From Kistimonas sp964291505 (GTDB taxonomy: Bacteria; Pseudomonadota; Gammaproteobacteria; Pseudomonadales; Endozoicomonadaceae): a stretch of DNA of 64,000 bases. The translations under genes and the position numbers were made by a program. The stretch spans positions 744,001-808,000 of the forward strand of contig OZ220216.1 of assembly GCA_964291505.2 (NCBI GenBank), written 5' to 3'. Of this stretch, positions 27,138-36,321 are shown piece after piece (the first letter of the stretch is position 1; each line of letters starts with the position of its first letter). The notes under the pieces are model-generated. The model had not been told where the DNA came from, did no database searches, and worked only from the letters and a program-made list of their open reading frames with translations.

Positions 27138-27806
27138 ATGAAAATGACACAGAAACTGACTCGTATGCTGGCAATGCTGGCGGTTGTTGCACAGGTTTCA
27201 CTGCCGGTTGCTGCTGCTGAGCAAAAGCCGGAGGTTGTGGCCAGCGAAGCGACCAATCAGGTGCTGACGGTGCTGCGTGAGAACCGGACAGTCTTTGAGA
27301 AAGAACCGCAGAAATACTATGTGGCTGTTGAAGAAGTCCTTGACCCGGTGATTGCCTTTGATCAGGTGGCCCGTGGTGTGATGGGCAAGTACGCGCATCG
27401 GGCCTCGCCTGAGCAGTTGAAGGCGTTTACCCAGACTTTTCGGGATAGTCTGATCGAGTTTTACGGTAAGGCCGTGATGACGCTTGATCCCTCTCGCCTG
27501 AAGTTATCCCGGGTTGATCCGGTGGCGGAAGATCAGTTGACGGATTACCGTAACCGGAAGATTCGTTCCATTCCGGTCAACCTGAAAGTCAGCTCTGACA
27601 ATCAGGAGTACAGCTTGTCTTACTCCATGATTCAGGATGATGGTCGTTGGAAAGCACGGAATATCATCGTTGAAGGGATAAACATCGGCGTGCAGTTCCG
27701 TAACCAGTTTGCCTCTGCCATGCAGCAGTACAAGGATGTGGGTAAGGTGATTGATAACTGGTCGGCGATCATGAAAAGCCAGGCGGAAGCCGCCCAGGGG
27801 GCCTGA
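27138..27806 (+). CDS. mlaC: Periplasmic phospholipid-binding protein MlaC
   Basis: MlaC ferries phospholipid between MlaA-OmpC in the outer membrane and MlaD. The 222-residue precursor has a signal peptide (about residues 1-26, ending PVAA) and the Tol_Tol_Ttg2 domain (FDQVARGVMGKYAHRASPEQ near 80, YRNRKIRSIPVNLKV near 140). I chose the ATG at 27138 over a TTG three codons upstream. The stop overlaps the mlaB start. Confidence 0.95.
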   Translation: MKMTQKLTRMLAMLAVVAQVSLPVAAAEQKPEVVASEATNQVLTVLRENRTVFEKEPQKYYVAVEEVLDPVIAFDQVARGVMGKYAHRASPEQLKAFTQTFRDSLIEFYGKAVMTLDPSRLKLSRVDPVAEDQLTDYRNRKIRSIPVNLKVSSDNQEYSLSYSMIQDDGRWKARNIIVEGINIGVQFRNQFASAMQQYKDVGKVIDNWSAIMKSQAEAAQGA

Positions 27807-28105
27807 TGAATACGGTTGAGGTAACGGCACCGGGAAAGCTGGCGTTAAAAGGCGCGGTTGATGTTGATACTGCGGCTGAACTGGAAGTTGCCGGTATGGC
27901 GCTGATTGATAGCAAGGTCGCACCCTGGTGGGAAGTGGATTTGTCCGCCGTGACCCGTGCAGATAGTGCGGCATTGGCGCTGCTGCTCTCTTTGATGCGT
28001 GAAGCGGGTAATGAACAGGTCAGTCTGACATTTACCGGCTTGCCGGATGAATTGATGGCCCTGGCGGGCGTTTGTGGCGTGGATACCCTTCTGCCGATGG
28101 CCTGA
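27806..28105 (+). CDS. mlaB: STAS-domain protein MlaB
   Basis: MlaB is the small cytoplasmic STAS protein that binds MlaF and is required for Mla complex activity. The 99-residue protein shows the STAS pattern: VDLSAVTRADSAALALLLSL near residue 47, the conserved Ser/Thr loop (DSAAL), and VCGVDTLLP at the end. It is the last gene before a strong terminator. Confidence 0.92.
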   Translation: MNTVEVTAPGKLALKGAVDVDTAAELEVAGMALIDSKVAPWWEVDLSAVTRADSAALALLLSLMREAGNEQVSLTFTGLPDELMALAGVCGVDTLLPMA

Positions 28106-28134
28106 AATGCCATAAAAAATGAAAAAAACGTGTA

Positions 28135-28177
28135 AGAAACGGGCTGAACGCTGGTGTTCAGCCCGTTTCTTTTATTA
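28135..28177 (+). terminator. Strong terminator after mlaB
   Basis: A perfect 15-bp stem (28135-28149 with 28156-28170, loop GCTGGT) followed by TTTATTATTA. It should end most mla transcripts before ibaG-murA. Confidence 0.9.
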
Positions 28178-28215
28178 TTATTGCTCGTTTTGTATCCGGG
28201 TTGGGATTGAGCACC

Positions 28216-28455
28216 ATGCAAGCAGTTGAAATCAAGACACTACTGGAAGAGCGACTGGATGACGCCGAGGTCATCGTTGCCGGTGAAGGCTGTGATTTTC
28301 AATTGACGGTGATCTCTGATCAGTTTAGCGGTGCCTTGCCTGTAAAACGCCAGCAAATGGTGTATGCCCACCTGAATGATCTGATTGCTGATGGCACGAT
28401 TCACGCGGTAACTATGCGTACTTTTACCCGTGACGAGTGGGCTGCCCAGCAGTAA
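28216..28455 (+). CDS. ibaG: BolA-family protein IbaG
   Basis: IbaG (YrbA) is a BolA-like acid-response protein that binds Fe-S partners such as monothiol glutaredoxins. The 79-residue product has the class-II KH-like BolA fold with VKRQQMVYAHLNDLIADGTIHAVTMRTFT covering residues 43-71 and no long N-terminal arm. The ATG at 28216 gives the family length; the longer reading adds only four residues. It stands between the mla terminator and murA, as in relatives. Confidence 0.93.
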   Translation: MQAVEIKTLLEERLDDAEVIVAGEGCDFQLTVISDQFSGALPVKRQQMVYAHLNDLIADGTIHAVTMRTFTRDEWAAQQ

Positions 28456-28604
28456 TTCTTTTGCCAGCCTATGCTTGTTCAACGCTGCATGCTTGCTGGT
28501 TGATCAAGCTGGGTGATGGTTTCGTATTAGCTGTGTTATTTCCAGGAAGGTGAACGTGACGTCAGTTCCCGGAAATAATGCTTATCCTCGCAACAGGGGT
28601 TTCA

Positions 28605-29864
28605 ATGGATAAGCTGATTATTACTGGTGGAGTACAACTCAATGGCGAGATCCGGATTTCCGGCGCCAAGAACTCTGCCTTGCCGATCCTGGCAGCGACA
28701 CTGCTGGCCGATGAGCCGGTGACAGTCTGCAACCTGCCGCACCTCAATGACATCACCACCATGATCGAGCTGTTTGGCTGCATGGGAATTGATCTGCTTA
28801 TTGATGAAAAGATGAATGTTGAAGTGCATGCAAGCACGATCAAGCATCTCAGCGCACCTTATGAGCTGGTTAAGACCATGCGTGCGTCGATCCTCGTGCT
28901 GGGGCCCTTGCTGAGTCGTTTTGGTGAAGCGGAAGTGGCATTGCCCGGTGGTTGTGCGATCGGCAGTCGTCCTGTTGACCTGCATATCCGTGGTCTCGAA
29001 GCCATGGGTGCAGAAATCAAGGTTGAGGAAGGTTACATCCGCGCCAAGGCCAAACGCCTGAAAGGTGCCCGTATCTTCATGGATACCGTTACGGTAACCG
29101 GTACGGAAAACCTGCTGATGGCCGCAGTGCTGGCAGAAGGTGAAACCCTGATTGAAAACGCCGCCCGTGAACCGGAAGTGGTGGATCTGGCTGAGTGTCT
29201 GTTGCGCATGGGGGCTAAAATTGAAGGTCACGGCACTGACACCATCCGTATCCAGGGTGTTGATCGTCTGCACGGGTGTGTCTATTCCGTGCTGCCGGAC
29301 CGGATTGAAACCAGTACTTACCTGATTGCTGCTGCTGCGACGGGTGGACGTATCAAGGTTAAGGATACTGAACCGAAAATCCTGGATTCCGTACTGACCA
29401 AGCTGCAGGAAGCCGGCGCCAATGTTCAGTGGGGGGATGACTGGATCTCTCTGGACATGGAAGGCCGTCGCCCTAAGGCGATTAATCTGAAGACCGCGCC
29501 TTATCCTGCCTTGCCGACTGATGTTCAGGCGCAGTTCACGGCGCTGAATGCTGTTGCGGAAGGCACCGGTTCCATCACCGAAACCGTGTTTGAAAACCGC
29601 TTCATGCATGTTCAGGAAATGAAGCGCATGGGGGCAACCATCGATGTGGAAGGCAATACCGCGATTGTCACCGGGGTTGCAGAGTTAAAGGGCGCGCCGG
29701 TTATGGCAACCGACCTTCGTGCATCTGCAAGCCTTGTGATTGCGGGGCTGGTAGCGGACGGAGACACCACGGTTGACCGTATTTACCACATTGACCGTGG
29801 CTATGAGTGTATTGAAGAAAAACTTCAGCAACTGGGTGCAAAAATTAAGCGCATTCCTGGTTGA
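28605..29864 (+). CDS. murA: UDP-N-acetylglucosamine 1-carboxyvinyltransferase MurA
   Basis: MurA transfers enolpyruvate from PEP to UDP-GlcNAc, the first committed step of peptidoglycan synthesis and the fosfomycin target. The 419-residue protein has K22-N23 (SGAKNSALP) at the active site and the catalytic cysteine at 117 (GGCAIGSRP), so it should be fosfomycin-sensitive in principle. I chose the ATG at 28605 (MDKLIITGG), with AGGGG just upstream. In pseudomonads hisG follows; here tssH intervenes. Confidence 0.97.
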   Translation: MDKLIITGGVQLNGEIRISGAKNSALPILAATLLADEPVTVCNLPHLNDITTMIELFGCMGIDLLIDEKMNVEVHASTIKHLSAPYELVKTMRASILVLGPLLSRFGEAEVALPGGCAIGSRPVDLHIRGLEAMGAEIKVEEGYIRAKAKRLKGARIFMDTVTVTGTENLLMAAVLAEGETLIENAAREPEVVDLAECLLRMGAKIEGHGTDTIRIQGVDRLHGCVYSVLPDRIETSTYLIAAAATGGRIKVKDTEPKILDSVLTKLQEAGANVQWGDDWISLDMEGRRPKAINLKTAPYPALPTDVQAQFTALNAVAEGTGSITETVFENRFMHVQEMKRMGATIDVEGNTAIVTGVAELKGAPVMATDLRASASLVIAGLVADGDTTVDRIYHIDRGYECIEEKLQQLGAKIKRIPG

Positions 29865-29883
29865 TAGTCAGTCGCTTCTGTTT

Positions 29884-29906
29884 GCCGGGTAATGGGTTTA
29901 CCCGGC
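29884..29906 (+). terminator. Probable terminator after murA
   Basis: A 9-bp stem (29884-29892 with 29898-29906), 20 bp after the murA stop, with a T-rich stretch some 14 nt further on (29918-29925). The T-run is displaced, so termination may be weak. Confidence 0.45.
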
Positions 29907-30125
29907 ATTCGCTTATCTGTTTTTCCTTGACTCAACGTATGGTGCCTTTTCCCCTCTCAGATAACTGTGCGTTAGTAGGGACGCACTTGCCTCCCATCTT
30001 GAGTGTTCTGCTCAGAAACAACGATCTGATTTAAAAAGACTATAGTTAGCCGGCATGTTGCGCACGGGATCTTTTGCCTGCAGTGGTAATCGATTCCAGT
30101 CCTTTATCCATCGTCGGTGTATCTC

Positions 30126-32768
30126 ATGCAGCCCTTGGAATTGAAAGCGCTGATTGGCAAATTATCTCCGGATTTACGGCACTCACTGGAAGCGGCGGCA
30201 GCCCTCTGTGTGAGGTATCAGCACCGTGTCATTGATATTGAACATTGGCTGGTGTCGCTGTTTACTGAGCCATCTGCAGAAGTGGAGCATTTGCTGAATA
30301 CGCAACAGCTCTCGCGTCAGGTGATTTTGGATGATCTGGAAAATAGGTTGTTGAGGTTTACCACGGGTGACGCCGGTACGCCATCATTGTCTACGTCCAT
30401 TATTGGCTTGATTCAGGATGCCTGGCTGGTGGCGTCTATTAATTACCAGCATTGTCAGATCTCTGTGTTTGAGCTGATGTTGGCGTTGTTGCAATCCTCC
30501 CGCCGATTGTTACCTGATCAGCCATTAATTGAAGAGTTTCAACGGATTTCGCGGGAAAGCCTTCAGGCGATGGTTGAAGGGGCTGGGGACAATACAAGGG
30601 ATGACAGAGCAGCAGGGCGCGTGTCGGATGAGCGAATAGCCTCTTCAGCAGCGTTAGACAAGTTTACGGTTAGTCTTACCCAGGCCACCCGTGACGGAGA
30701 ACTCCACCCGATTATTGGTCGGCAGAAGGAGATTCGTCAGGTCATTGATATTTTGTCCCGGCAGCGGCAAAACAATCCTATTTTGGTCGGCGATCCGGGG
30801 GTGGGCAAAACCGCTATCGTGGAAGGTCTGGCTCAGCGGATCGTTGCGAAAGAAGTGCCGGATTCTCTGTGTGGCGTCGAGTTGAGAACCTTGGATCTTG
30901 GATTGTTGCAGGCTGGTGCCAGTATAAAGGGTGAACTGGAAAGTCGTCTTAAGGATCTGATTAACGAAGTGCGGTGTGCGGCAACGCCCATTGTTCTGTT
31001 TGTGGATGAAGCCCACACGCTGATTGGGGCGGGGGGAGCAGCAGGACAAAATGACGCTGCCAACTTGCTGAAACCTGCCTTGGCACGGGGTGAGCTGCGG
31101 ACCATTGCCGCAACAACATGGGCAGAATATAAAAAATTCTTTGAGAAGGATGCGGCCCTCACCCGGCGCTTCCAGCTGGTCAGGGTGCAGACACCGGGAG
31201 AGGTGGATGCCTGTCATATGGTCAGGGGAATTGCACGGTCACTGGAGTCGCATCATGCCATCCGTATTCATGATGATGCCGTGATGGCGGCGGTAAAGCT
31301 TTCAGTGCGCTACCTGCCAGAGCAGCAGCTACCTGATAAAGCAATCAGCTTGCTGGATACAGCCTGTTCGCGGGTCAGCCTTTCCCACCATGCCACGCCG
31401 GAAGCGATTGAAAATCTGCAACAGCAGTATGCATTCATTGAGCGGGAGTTGAATGAGCTTCGGCGTGATCAGGCGGCAGGTCAGTCCGCCACGGGTGATA
31501 TTGAGAATCTGGCACAGAAGCTGACAGACATTGACCAATCACTAAAGACGTTAAAGGAACAGTGGGAGCAGGAAAAACAGCTGGTGGAGCAATTGACGGT
31601 GATGGAGCGAGAGGCCGATCAAGCGTTTCTGGCATCTGACGGTGAAGCACCTACTTCAGAGATAACAACATCTTCTGAAACATCCACGATCAAAGCATTG
31701 AGAGAGCAGCTGGATCAGGTGCAGGGTGGCAGTCCCATGGTTTTACCCCGTGTTGATAGCACCAGTATTGCTGCCATTCTGTCGGGCTGGACTGGGATTC
31801 CTGTGAATAGCCTGCTGTCCGACGAGCTCGCACGGTTGTTGAACCTAGAGCAAGCCATTGGGGCTCGGGTTATTGGGCAGGATGATGCGGTCAGCGAGTT
31901 ATGTCAGTGTATTCGCACGGCACGTGCCGGTTTGTCGGACCGCCGTAAACCTTATGGTGTTTTTCTGATGTGCGGACCTTCGGGAGTCGGCAAGACGGAA
32001 ACCGGGTTGGCGCTGACCGCCGAGTTGTTTGGTGGTGAGCAGAATTTGATCACATTCAACATGAGTGAATTCAAGGAAGAGCATAAGGTATCACAGTTAT
32101 TAGGCTCGCCGGCAGGGTATGTGGGTTATGGTGAAGGTGGCAGGCTGACAGAGGCGGTGCGGCGTAAGCCCTATTCTGTACTCTTGCTGGATGAAATGGA
32201 GAAAGCCCACCCCGGCGTGCATGATATTTTTTTCCAGATATTTGATAAGGGGCAGGTGAGTGACAGTGAGGGTCGGGAGGTCAGTTTTCACAATACCATC
32301 ATTATCATGACATCCAATGCGGCTGATTTTGCCATTTCTGAGGTGGTCGACCATTACTGGGATACCCAGCAGCGTAAGCCAACCCGGGATGAGATTCTGG
32401 AAACCATTCGCCCGGAGTTACTGCGGTTTTTTAAACCTGCTTTTCTAGGACGTTTGGTGATAGTGCCTTACCTGCCATTAGACGATAAGGATATGGCCAA
32501 AATTTGCCGGCTGGTATTGGAACGCATTCGTAAGAATGTGATGGATCAGTACCGAGCCGACTTCAGTGTCAGCGATGCTGTGATCGATCAATTGGTGGAT
32601 TGGAACAATAATCCTCTGACGGGAGCCCGAGCTATTGAACAGCTGGTTAACCGTAATCTGCTGCCCAGGCTGGCCATTGAATGTCTGGAAAGAATGGTAA
32701 ACAAATTACCCGTTAACCGGGTTCATGTGGATCTGTTGGATCATCAACTGGTATTTGATATTACCTGA
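30126..32768 (+). CDS. tssH: Type VI secretion sheath-disassembly ATPase TssH (ClpV), orphan
   Basis: TssH/ClpV is a hexameric AAA+ unfoldase that recycles contracted T6SS sheath (TssB/TssC). The 880-residue protein has the ClpV-type N-domain (LSPDLRHSLEAAAALC, then IDIEHWLVSLF), Walker A1 GDPGVGKT near residue 221, Walker B1 LFVDEAH near 290, a ClpB-like middle region (about 410-510), Walker A2 GPSGVGKTE near 617 and Walker B2 LLLDEMEKAH near 680. The phrases LDLGLLQAGASIKGE and GGAAGQNDAANLLKPALARGELRTIAATTW are typical of ClpV, not ClpB or ClpA. No other tss gene is nearby; it interrupts the conserved murA-hisG junction. The start could also be the GTG at 30117. Confidence 0.92.
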   Translation: MQPLELKALIGKLSPDLRHSLEAAAALCVRYQHRVIDIEHWLVSLFTEPSAEVEHLLNTQQLSRQVILDDLENRLLRFTTGDAGTPSLSTSIIGLIQDAWLVASINYQHCQISVFELMLALLQSSRRLLPDQPLIEEFQRISRESLQAMVEGAGDNTRDDRAAGRVSDERIASSAALDKFTVSLTQATRDGELHPIIGRQKEIRQVIDILSRQRQNNPILVGDPGVGKTAIVEGLAQRIVAKEVPDSLCGVELRTLDLGLLQAGASIKGELESRLKDLINEVRCAATPIVLFVDEAHTLIGAGGAAGQNDAANLLKPALARGELRTIAATTWAEYKKFFEKDAALTRRFQLVRVQTPGEVDACHMVRGIARSLESHHAIRIHDDAVMAAVKLSVRYLPEQQLPDKAISLLDTACSRVSLSHHATPEAIENLQQQYAFIERELNELRRDQAAGQSATGDIENLAQKLTDIDQSLKTLKEQWEQEKQLVEQLTVMEREADQAFLASDGEAPTSEITTSSETSTIKALREQLDQVQGGSPMVLPRVDSTSIAAILSGWTGIPVNSLLSDELARLLNLEQAIGARVIGQDDAVSELCQCIRTARAGLSDRRKPYGVFLMCGPSGVGKTETGLALTAELFGGEQNLITFNMSEFKEEHKVSQLLGSPAGYVGYGEGGRLTEAVRRKPYSVLLLDEMEKAHPGVHDIFFQIFDKGQVSDSEGREVSFHNTIIIMTSNAADFAISEVVDHYWDTQQRKPTRDEILETIRPELLRFFKPAFLGRLVIVPYLPLDDKDMAKICRLVLERIRKNVMDQYRADFSVSDAVIDQLVDWNNNPLTGARAIEQLVNRNLLPRLAIECLERMVNKLPVNRVHVDLLDHQLVFDIT

Positions 32769-32912
32769 CGTCAGCATGGTCAGGGAGTGATCAGCATTGA
32801 GGGATGCTGGATATGGGGAGACAGGCTTTTGCTTTAGTCGCTATGCGGTCTGTGGCAGAATCCGCCCATAAAGGCTGAAACCATCGTATAAAAACTGACG
32901 CCGGACATAATA

Positions 32913-33578
32913 ATGACAGAAGAAGTACTGACAATCGCGCTCTCCAAGGGGCGTATCCTGAGGGATACCTGTCCCTTGTTGGAAGCGGCGGATATCCGTC
33001 CAGCCGAAGATGTGGAAAAGACCCGTAAACTGATTATTCCAACCAATCAGCCTAATGTCAGATTGCTGATTGTCCGTGCCAGTGATGTGCCCACTTATGT
33101 GGAATATGGCGCCGCAGACCTGGGTGTTGCGGGTAAGGATGTCTTGATGGAGCATGGCTCCCAGGAACTCTATGAACCGCTAGACCTGAATATCGCCCGT
33201 TGTCGGCTGATGACTGCAGCGCCGGTTGATCAGCAGGATATCGCCGGTAAACGCCTGAGAGTGGCGACCAAATTCGTCAATGTTGCAAAGCGCTACTATG
33301 CCGGCCTTGGGCAACAAGTGGACATTATCAAGCTCTATGGTTCCATGGAGCTGGCGCCACTCATTGGCCTTGCGGACCGCATTATTGATGTCGTGGATAC
33401 CGGTAATACGCTCAGGGCGAATGGATTGGAACCTCGAGAAGTGATTGCCGATATCAGCTCACGGCTGGTGGTGAACAAGGCGGCAATGAAGGTAAAGCAC
33501 CGATCGTTGTCTGTATTGATCAACACCCTGTCCGAAGCCGTCGACAGGGCGCGCCGTGAGAAGGGAGAGTTGTCATGA
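32913..33578 (+). CDS. hisG: ATP phosphoribosyltransferase catalytic subunit, short form HisG
   Basis: HisG condenses ATP and PRPP in the first step of histidine synthesis. The 221-residue length shows the short HisG-S form, which lacks the C-terminal regulatory domain and needs HisZ as partner; hisZ is not in the window. Motifs are ALSKGRILRDT at the N-terminus, the DLGVAGKDVLME block near 69, and the PRPP-binding DVVDTGNTLRANGL near 160. It overlaps hisD by 4 bp. Confidence 0.96.
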   Translation: MTEEVLTIALSKGRILRDTCPLLEAADIRPAEDVEKTRKLIIPTNQPNVRLLIVRASDVPTYVEYGAADLGVAGKDVLMEHGSQELYEPLDLNIARCRLMTAAPVDQQDIAGKRLRVATKFVNVAKRYYAGLGQQVDIIKLYGSMELAPLIGLADRIIDVVDTGNTLRANGLEPREVIADISSRLVVNKAAMKVKHRSLSVLINTLSEAVDRARREKGELS

Positions 33579-34894
33579 GTACTGCCTCATCATTGTTAAA
33601 GCCTGACCGTCTGGTGGCAGGTTCAGAAGATTTTGATCAACGGCTGGATCAATTGCTCGCCTGGGATTCGGTTTCTGACAAGAATGTACAGCAAACAGTC
33701 GCCGAGATTGTCGACAGGGTTCGCCATGAAGGTGATGCAGCCGTCGTTGATTTCACGCGACGCTTCGATCGGGTTACCGTTGAGACGATGGCTGAACTGG
33801 AACTCAGTGAACAGCGGATAGCGGAAGCGTTGAAAGCGATCTCTGATGCTGAGTTCGACGCGTTGCAATGCGCTGCGGATCGCATTCGCCGCTATCACGA
33901 AGAACAGCAACAATCCTCCTGGCACTATGAAGAACAGGATGGCACGGTGCTGGGACAAAAGGTGACGCCACTCGATCGCGTGGGTATTTATGTCCCCGGA
34001 GGGCGTGCCGCCTATCCTTCATCGGTATTGATGAATGCCATCCCGGCCAAAGTGGCGGGCGTATCCGAGATTGTCATGGTGGTACCAACGCCGGATGGTG
34101 TCGTTAATGAGATGGTATTGGCCGCCGCCGCGCTTGCCGGGGTCGATCGGGTATTTACCATTGGTGGTGCTCAAGCCGTGGCTGCGCTGGCCTGGGGGAC
34201 GGAGTCCATCCCGAAAGTCGACAAGATTGTCGGACCGGGCAATATCTATGTCGCGACGGCGAAACGAATGGTTTATGGTCAGGTCGGTATTGATATGATT
34301 GCCGGGCCCTCTGAAATTCTGGTGATATCCGATGGCGGGACTGACCCTGACTGGATTGCCATGGATCTGTTTTCCCAGGCAGAACATGATGAAGATGCTC
34401 AGGCTATCCTGATCGCCACTGACGCCGAATGGCTGAATCGGGTAGAAACTGCCATGAATCGATTACTGCCCGAGATGGAGCGCAGGGATATTATTGCAGC
34501 CTCAATCAACACCCGGGGGGCGCTGATACAGGTAGCTGATCTGGATGCGGCTGTGACGCTGTGTAACCGAATCGCGCCTGAGCACCTTGAACTCTCTGTG
34601 GCCGATCCTGATGCGCTGGTGCCCTCTATCCGTCATGCTGGTGCGATATTCATGGGGCGATATACCGCAGAAGCGCTTGGGGATTACTGTGCGGGCCCTA
34701 ACCATGTATTACCGACATCGGGAACAGCGCGTTTTTCATCGCCGCTGGGGGTTTATGATTTCCAGAAGCGTTCATCGCTGATTCGCTTTTCTGCAGAAGG
34801 TGCTTCAGACATGGGTAAAGTAGCATCGGTATTGGCACGGGGTGAGAGTTTGACGGCCCATGCCCGATCTGCTGAATACCGTATCAAGGATTAG
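33575..34894 (+). CDS. hisD: Histidinol dehydrogenase
   Basis: HisD is the zinc enzyme that oxidises L-histidinol to histidine in two NAD-dependent steps. The 439-residue protein has the signature region KVDKIVGPGNIYVATAKRMV (about 210-229), the AEHDEDAQAILI zinc/catalytic region near 268, and IAPEHLEL near 333 containing the catalytic Glu-His pair. In pseudomonads hisC follows hisD; here hisD ends just before the convergent protease gene. Confidence 0.97.
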   Translation: MSTASSLLKPDRLVAGSEDFDQRLDQLLAWDSVSDKNVQQTVAEIVDRVRHEGDAAVVDFTRRFDRVTVETMAELELSEQRIAEALKAISDAEFDALQCAADRIRRYHEEQQQSSWHYEEQDGTVLGQKVTPLDRVGIYVPGGRAAYPSSVLMNAIPAKVAGVSEIVMVVPTPDGVVNEMVLAAAALAGVDRVFTIGGAQAVAALAWGTESIPKVDKIVGPGNIYVATAKRMVYGQVGIDMIAGPSEILVISDGGTDPDWIAMDLFSQAEHDEDAQAILIATDAEWLNRVETAMNRLLPEMERRDIIAASINTRGALIQVADLDAAVTLCNRIAPEHLELSVADPDALVPSIRHAGAIFMGRYTAEALGDYCAGPNHVLPTSGTARFSSPLGVYDFQKRSSLIRFSAEGASDMGKVASVLARGESLTAHARSAEYRIKD

Positions 34895-34907
34895 GGGGAT
34901 ATTGCTC

Positions 34908-34933
34908 AGGCAGCAGCGATAAAACTGCTGCTT
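34908..34933. terminator. Possible bidirectional terminator between hisD and algW
   Basis: A 9-bp stem with one G-T pair (34908-34916 with 34925-34933), with AAAA in the loop and no long T-tract, between convergent genes. Confidence 0.45.
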
Positions 34934-34938
34934 GTGGA

Positions 34939-36078
34939 TTAATGTCGTTTACCCAGCAATGAGGGGCGTTCCCCGACCTTGGATACCAGGCTGACGGTTT
35001 CACCACCTCGCAACACCGTAATAGGGACTTCGCTGCCGGGATGCAGGTTTGCTACCTGGTTCATGATCTGCTTGCCGTCGTTCGCTTCCATATTGTTGAT
35101 GCTAATAATGACGTCACCCCGTTGCAGACCGGCTTCAGATGCCGGGCTGTTGTCATAAATCCCCGAAATCAGGATACCGTTGCCGGGGGCAAGCCCGAAG
35201 GCCGAGGCCAGCTCTGGCGTTAATGCTTGAGACTCTATGCCCAGCCAGCCACGAATGACACGACCTTCTTCGATGATGGAGGTCAGGACCAGGTTGGCCA
35301 GGTTGGATGGAATAGCGAAGCCCAATCCTTCGCTGCCACCGTCGCTGGTCAAAAGAGCGGTCGAGATACCTACCAGTTCTCCCCGGGCGTTAACCAGTGC
35401 ACCGCCGGAGTTGCCGATATTGATGGCGGCATCTGTCTGAATAAAGTTTTCATAGGTACTTAGCCGGAGATTGCGCTGGGTGGCACTGATAATCCCCATG
35501 CTAACGGTTTGTCCCAGACCAAAAGGGTTACCGATAGCCAATGCAACATCGCCGGTGTGGATGGTCTGCGAGTCTGTCCAGGTAATGCTGGGCAGGTTAT
35601 CCAATTGAATTTTCAATACGGCCAGATCAGTTTCTGGATCAGTGCCGATAATGGTCGCATGGGTTTCACGGCCATCCTGCAAGGCAATAATGATGTCATC
35701 AGCACCGGCGATGACGTGATTGTTGGTCAGGATATAGCCTTCGGGTCGCACGATGACGCCAGACCCGAGGCTAGACTGGATGCGCTGACGGCGGGGTACT
35801 CGGTTATAACTGTAGGCGTCATGCAGGAGTGGATTATCAAGCTCAGCGGGAGGGCGGCGTATGGCCCGTGTGGTAAAGATATTGACCACAGAGGGGGCCG
35901 CTCGTTCAACAGCATTATTATAAGAAAATGGCCCTGAGACGGTGCCTGAATGATTTCCCAGACGGCTTTCAGCGGAAAAATGGAAGCCACGAAGTTGGGG
36001 GAAGAGTTGCAAGAGTACAATGGCAAGAAGTAGGCCACATAATCCAGGCCAGCCGAAATAACGCAAAAAATGCTTCAT
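34939..36078 (-). CDS. algW: Periplasmic membrane-anchored serine protease, DegS/AlgW family
   Basis: DegS/AlgW senses misfolded outer-membrane proteins through its PDZ domain and cleaves the anti-sigma factor (RseA/MucA) to start the envelope stress response. The 379-residue protein has one N-terminal membrane anchor (about 8-28), a trypsin-like domain with His121 (NNHVI), Asp151 (ETDLAVL) and Ser224 (GNSGGAL), and a single C-terminal PDZ domain (about 275-365), which separates it from two-PDZ DegP. Its place after hisGD matches algW in P. aeruginosa. Confidence 0.95.
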   Translation of the reverse strand: MKHFLRYFGWPGLCGLLLAIVLLQLFPQLRGFHFSAESRLGNHSGTVSGPFSYNNAVERAAPSVVNIFTTRAIRRPPAELDNPLLHDAYSYNRVPRRQRIQSSLGSGVIVRPEGYILTNNHVIAGADDIIIALQDGRETHATIIGTDPETDLAVLKIQLDNLPSITWTDSQTIHTGDVALAIGNPFGLGQTVSMGIISATQRNLRLSTYENFIQTDAAINIGNSGGALVNARGELVGISTALLTSDGGSEGLGFAIPSNLANLVLTSIIEEGRVIRGWLGIESQALTPELASAFGLAPGNGILISGIYDNSPASEAGLQRGDVIISINNMEANDGKQIMNQVANLHPGSEVPITVLRGGETVSLVSKVGERPSLLGKRH

Positions 36079-36321
36079 CCGTATGCAGTTACCACTCCGC
36101 TGTTTAATTGCAATAGCTTATCTTAAAAATACATCAATACGTCACTTCGGGATTGTATGTAATTGTCTGGTTTAAGGCAAAATACTCTTTTGTTTGGGAT
36201 GACTCTAAGAGGGCGGACGCATGATGGCTCATCAATGCCCGCTGGCTGGCATAATGTTCCTTCACTCCGTGTGCCCATAACCTCAACGTTTTTATGGCAA
36301 TAGAGACTAAGCAGTAAGTGC

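Noticed and set aside
28602..29609. 335-codon open frame antisense to murA
   Set aside because: A shadow of murA codon usage; composition is rich in His/Gln/Arg as expected for the reverse frame of a GC-biased gene.
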